Shown one piece after another: positions 63,003 to 64,000 of a stretch of DNA of 64,000 nt (within the stretch, counting starts at the first letter, position 1; the number at the start of each line of letters is the position of its first letter). Origin of the DNA: Natrialba sp. SSL1 (GTDB taxonomy: Archaea; Halobacteriota; Halobacteria; Halobacteriales; Natrialbaceae); NCBI RefSeq assembly GCF_001861355.1, contig NZ_MASN01000035.1:186001-250000 (forward strand), read 5' to 3'. Below the pieces are notes generated by a model. That model did not search any database. It worked only from the letters and a program-made list of their open reading frames with translations, and had not been told where the DNA came from. A program made the translations under genes and the position numbers.

Positions 63003-63385
63003 GTTTCAGATGTGGTTTCAACGGAACTTAATCATTGGGGAGTCGGTCGGCTGCTGTCTTGTGGTTTGCGTCACTCTGTGTCGGCTTCCTCCCCGGCCTA
63101 CTCACTTCGTGCTTCCGACCAGTCGGAAGCCCTCGCTCCTTGAGGCCGGGGGCTCCGCCTCGAAACTGCTGAACGGTGGGGTACTCGAGTAAGCCCGGTC
63201 GAACTGAGCGCCAGACACACCGATATGATGTGGTTAAACCGTTCCTGAGACAAAACTGACGGGCGGAGTGTGTGGACTTCCCCAGTTGGGACGGCTGGGA
63301 CCAATAGGGTGCTGGAACTGATGGAACGCTGGAGCCGACGGAACAGAACACAACACCAATAGGCAAACCGGTACAAGCCGTGGCC
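63003..63385 (+). other. IS left end and promoter region of rnp4
   Basis: The first half belongs to the IS left end, including the hairpin at 63111-63130 and the GAGGC...GCCTC foldback near 63140-63160. The rest, up to 63385, contains GGAAC-type repeats (63312-63348) and the promoter of rnp4. No gene is recognised. Confidence 0.45.
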
Positions 63386-63718
63386 ATGACCGTCGCCGAG
63401 GAACGGATCGGTCGCCTTCACGACCTCGCTCGAGCGGCGGCAGCCGACGGCGAGGACGACCGTGCGCGATACTACGTTCGACTCGCTCGTCGTGTCGCAG
63501 AGCGCAACCGATTGCCCCTCCCGCGTGAGTTTCGACGCTTCACCTGTGACGACTGCGACACCTATCTTCGCCCGGGCAAGAACGCACGGGTCAGGCTGCA
63601 GAACGGCCACGTCGTGATCTCCTGTGACTGTGGCGCACACGCTCGCTACCCCTACACGGAGCGCGAGGACAGTGTCGAGTCGGACACCGGCTCGGAATCG
63701 CCCACTGACGGGCGGTAA
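63386..63718 (+). CDS. rnp4: RNase P protein component 4 (Rpp21/Rpr2-type)
   Basis: This 110-aa subunit pairs with Rnp1/Rpp29 in archaeal RNase P, which trims tRNA 5' ends. It has the N-terminal helices (ERIGRLHDLARAAAADGED; YYVRLARRVAERNRLPLP) and the zinc ribbon FTCDDCDTYLRPGKNARVR ... VVISCDCGAH. The acidic C-terminal tail is haloarchaeal. A yhbY gene follows 84 bases later, the usual archaeal order. ATG 63386 is preferred to GTG 63380. Confidence 0.93.
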   Translation: MTVAEERIGRLHDLARAAAADGEDDRARYYVRLARRVAERNRLPLPREFRRFTCDDCDTYLRPGKNARVRLQNGHVVISCDCGAHARYPYTEREDSVESDTGSESPTDGR

Positions 63719-63802
63719 CTGCGGATACCGGTATCGTGGCAGCGATGACAGCGCAGCCCCGTCTTCGAGAGGATTAACCGCCTGGACCCGATACGTGTCG
63801 GT

Positions 63803-64000
63803 ATGGACCAGCAGAAACTCAAAGAGCGGGCCCACGACGTCGACGTTACCGTCTGGGTCGGCAAGAGCGGTGTCGACGCCGTCGTCGACGAACTCAACGA
63901 CCAGCTCGCGGATCGAGACCTCGTGAAGGTGAAGTTCCTCCGCGCGGCCCGCGCCGGCAGTTCGACCGAGGAAAAGGCAGCGGGCCTCGCAGACAGCGTC
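63803..64000 (+). CDS. YhbY/CRM-type RNA-binding protein, N-terminal part
   Basis: The window ends inside this gene. The 66 visible codons read MDQQKLKERAHDVDVTVWVG then KSGVDAVVDELNDQLADRDL and VKVKFLRAARAGS, the CRM/YhbY fold with its VGKSG loop. Such proteins associate with ribosomal precursors. It commonly sits next to rnp4 in archaea. Confidence 0.9.
   Translation, partial: MDQQKLKERAHDVDVTVWVGKSGVDAVVDELNDQLADRDLVKVKFLRAARAGSSTEEKAAGLADSV

Larger units (their letters stand above)
61667..63180 (-). mobile_element. IS1341/IS605-type element carrying tnpB only
   Basis: The unit holds a tnpB gene and end structures, without tnpA. Upstream of tnpB, GCTTCCGAC-CA-GTCGGAAGC (63111-63130) is a strong hairpin typical of the left end. 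Downstream, the right end forms a foldback around 61674-61724 and finishes near GTAGTTTAC on the minus strand. The outer borders are approximate. Transposition needs TnpA in trans, so the element is a passenger-type member. Confidence 0.7.

Overview
The window comes from a halophilic archaeon. The proteins are rich in Asp and Glu, GC is high, starts are often leaderless with TATA/BRE-like boxes, and many families are haloarchaeal (EF-1 alpha, NuoABCDHIJKLMN without EFG, phosphomevalonate decarboxylase, UPF0058, DUF5793, DR2241). Overall style suggests a Natrialbaceae-type genome, but that placement is an inference.

Layout. 1-5.4 kb: edge of a C2H2/HNH-like gene, an aminotransferase, lumazine synthase (ribH), EF-1 alpha standing away from rpsJ, and purK-purE. 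5.6-16.2 kb: one compact complex I operon, nuoA-B-CD-H-I-J1-J2-K-L-M-N, with mostly ATGA-type overlaps. 16.3-24.7 kb: DHH phosphoesterase, CBS-ParB protein, CDF transporter, an isoprenyl diphosphate synthase divergent from an M28 peptidase, a frameshifted Tat-lipoprotein beta-propeller, and a degenerate NAD-kinase-like protein. 25-33.8 kb: nth, a coiled-coil protein, phosphomevalonate decarboxylase, an NDH-2-like flavoprotein, fen1, a GNAT enzyme and membrane proteins. 33.9-37.4 kb: tRNA-Gly(UCC) with a nearby copy of its 3' end, a Trm9-like methyltransferase, DUF5793, and a lone iron-type ABC ATPase behind an Idr/DtxR-like palindrome. 37.5-48.3 kb: a 928-aa low-complexity protein, an HTH regulator, purA, a histidine kinase translationally coupled to a degenerate CHAT (caspase-like) protein, and trm112. 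48.3-55.2 kb: the cbiX-DR2241 pair and small enzymes (BsuPI-like, DUF2797, NTF2-like, isochorismatase, YqcI/YcgG, MOSC). 55.3-61.2 kb: two tandem cassettes, each a Tat-lipoprotein solute-binding protein followed by a PAP2/AUR1-like membrane phosphatase. 61.7-63.2 kb: an IS1341-type element with a frameshifted tnpB. 63.4 kb to the end: RNase P Rpp21 and the start of a YhbY-like RNA-binding protein.

Two candidates for undescribed biology stand out. First, the duplicated SBP-PAP2 cassettes lack permease and ATPase genes. Both SBPs appear circularly permuted: the segment that normally forms the C-terminal part of an SBP_bac_5 protein precedes the segment that normally starts it. Second, a GAF/PAS histidine kinase overlaps by ATGA a large protein with a CHAT-like domain whose His/Cys dyad positions are Asp and Ala, suggesting a two-gene sensing module with a pseudo-protease. 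A genome-level habit also shows: alternating-residue simple repeats (SVSV, TQTQ, SESE, GTGT) inside many otherwise conserved proteins.
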